A DNA stretch of 64,000 nt, taken from JACCZR01 sp963830065. GTDB lineage: Bacteria > Actinomycetota > Thermoleophilia > Solirubrobacterales > Thermoleophilaceae. Where the stretch lies: NCBI GenBank assembly GCA_963830065.1, contig CAWHLA010000010.1:124001-188000 (forward strand), in the 5' to 3' direction. The translations under genes and the position numbers were made by a program. The first letter of the stretch is position 1. Each line of letters begins with the position of its first letter. Below, piece after piece: positions 63,756 to 64,000 of this stretch. A model generated the notes under the pieces. That model ran no database searches. It was not told the DNA's origin and saw nothing but the letters and a program-made list of their open reading frames with translations.

Positions 63756-64000
63756 TCAGACCAGCCGCGCCGCCCGCATGTCCACCCGCTCGCCCCGGAA
63801 GGGGATCCCCTCGGCCTCCAGCAGCCGCCGCTGGCGATCGCCCTTGGCCAGCGAGCCGTCGGCTCTCACGATGCGGTGCCACGGCACCGACGGGTCGTCG
63901 CACCCGAACAGCACGCTGCCGGCGAACCGGGGCGCGCCGGGCGACACGTCGCCGTAGGTCCGCACGAACCCCGGCGGCGTCGCCCGAACACGCTCCAACA
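63756..64000 (-). CDS. Alkyltransferase-like (ATL) protein, 5' end at window edge
   Basis: About 80 residues visible, C-terminal part of an MGMT-fold protein: RTYGDVSPGAPRFAG, VPWHRIVRADGSLAKGDRQRRLLEAEGIPFRGERVDM. The active-site PCHR of O6-alkylguanine methyltransferase is PWHR here, the substitution that defines ATL proteins, which bind alkylated bases and hand them to nucleotide excision repair without transferring the alkyl group. TTG at 63998 is the first codon seen, but the family N-terminus probably continues beyond the window. Confidence 0.9.
   Translation of the reverse strand, partial: LERVRATPPGFVRTYGDVSPGAPRFAGSVLFGCDDPSVPWHRIVRADGSLAKGDRQRRLLEAEGIPFRGERVDMRAARLV

Noticed and set aside
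63756..64000. O6-methylguanine-DNA methyltransferase
   Set aside because: PWHR replaces PCHR, so no alkyl-accepting cysteine; ATL protein instead.
1..64000. tRNA, rRNA, insertion sequences and prophage
   Set aside because: Looked for conserved rRNA/tRNA stretches, transposase motifs and terminal repeats by eye; found none.

Overview
The window is very GC-rich (codon third positions almost all G or C), densely packed, with frequent GTG/TTG starts and many 1-8 base stop/start overlaps (TGATG, GTGA, ATGA). Gene content (DUF2510/DUF4352, ECF sigma with a DGPF partner, DivIVA-like protein, FadD15-like ligase, RES/Xre pair, choice-of-anchor-type glycine-rich protein) points to an actinomycetote. 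A soil Thermoleophilia/Solirubrobacterales-type lineage is my best guess, but that is inference. I see no rRNA, tRNA, CRISPR array, insertion sequence or integrase.

Layout. (1) 1-1.9 kb: a cut-off fatty acid desaturase and a convergent SDR reductase. (2) 1.9-34.1 kb: a very large cell-surface glycan locus. It holds GT-C membrane glycosyltransferases (GT39, YfhO-like), two glycosyltransferases with two catalytic domains each (GT2 + WsaF-like; GT4 + GT2), a tandem pair of Glyco_tranf_2_5-type transferases, two DPM1-like GT2 enzymes and a GT92-like enzyme. It also holds at least six SAM methyltransferases (FkbM, CmcI-like and Methyltransf_11/23-like), an acyltransferase-3, a serine-acetyltransferase-like hexapeptide protein, a PhyH dioxygenase, a Wzm/Wzt-type ABC exporter, an O-antigen-ligase-like protein, a TPR-like small protein and a Wzx-like flippase. 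The likely product is a long, methylated/acylated surface polysaccharide. (3) 34-45.9 kb: GGDEF protein, FAD monooxygenase, VOC proteins, DrrAB-type exporter, DGPF/ECF sigma pair with a zinc dehydrogenase, a MarR-GNAT fusion divergent from a cyclase/acyl-CoA ligase pair. (4) 46-50 kb: a DUF4352 protein, a RibD-like reductase and a secreted glycine-rich beta-helix protein. (5) 50-56.6 kb: SRPBCC/ArsR pair with a palindromic operator, ClpP, a lipid-activation group (acyl-CoA ligase, acyltransferase) and an overlapping adenylate cyclase-P450-TetR operon. (6) 56.7-64 kb: housekeeping-like genes (DivIVA-like, thioredoxin, cupredoxin, cyclophilin, HAD) and a RES/Xre toxin-antitoxin pair preceded by a phosphatase-like gene lacking the catalytic Cys, then a cut-off alkyltransferase-like protein.

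The most conspicuous feature of the raw sequence is a dense run of single-base indels, nearly all net +1, concentrated in the glycan locus (about 11.2 kb and 15.6-33.9 kb, with isolated ones at 39.9 and 44.4 kb). Protein similarity can be followed across each break by hopping frame, so the genes look functional and the breaks are more likely sequencing/assembly error than decay. I therefore describe the reconstructed genes and flag every break. Genes with several breaks are typed 'pseudogene' only in the sense of 'not a continuous reading frame here'.
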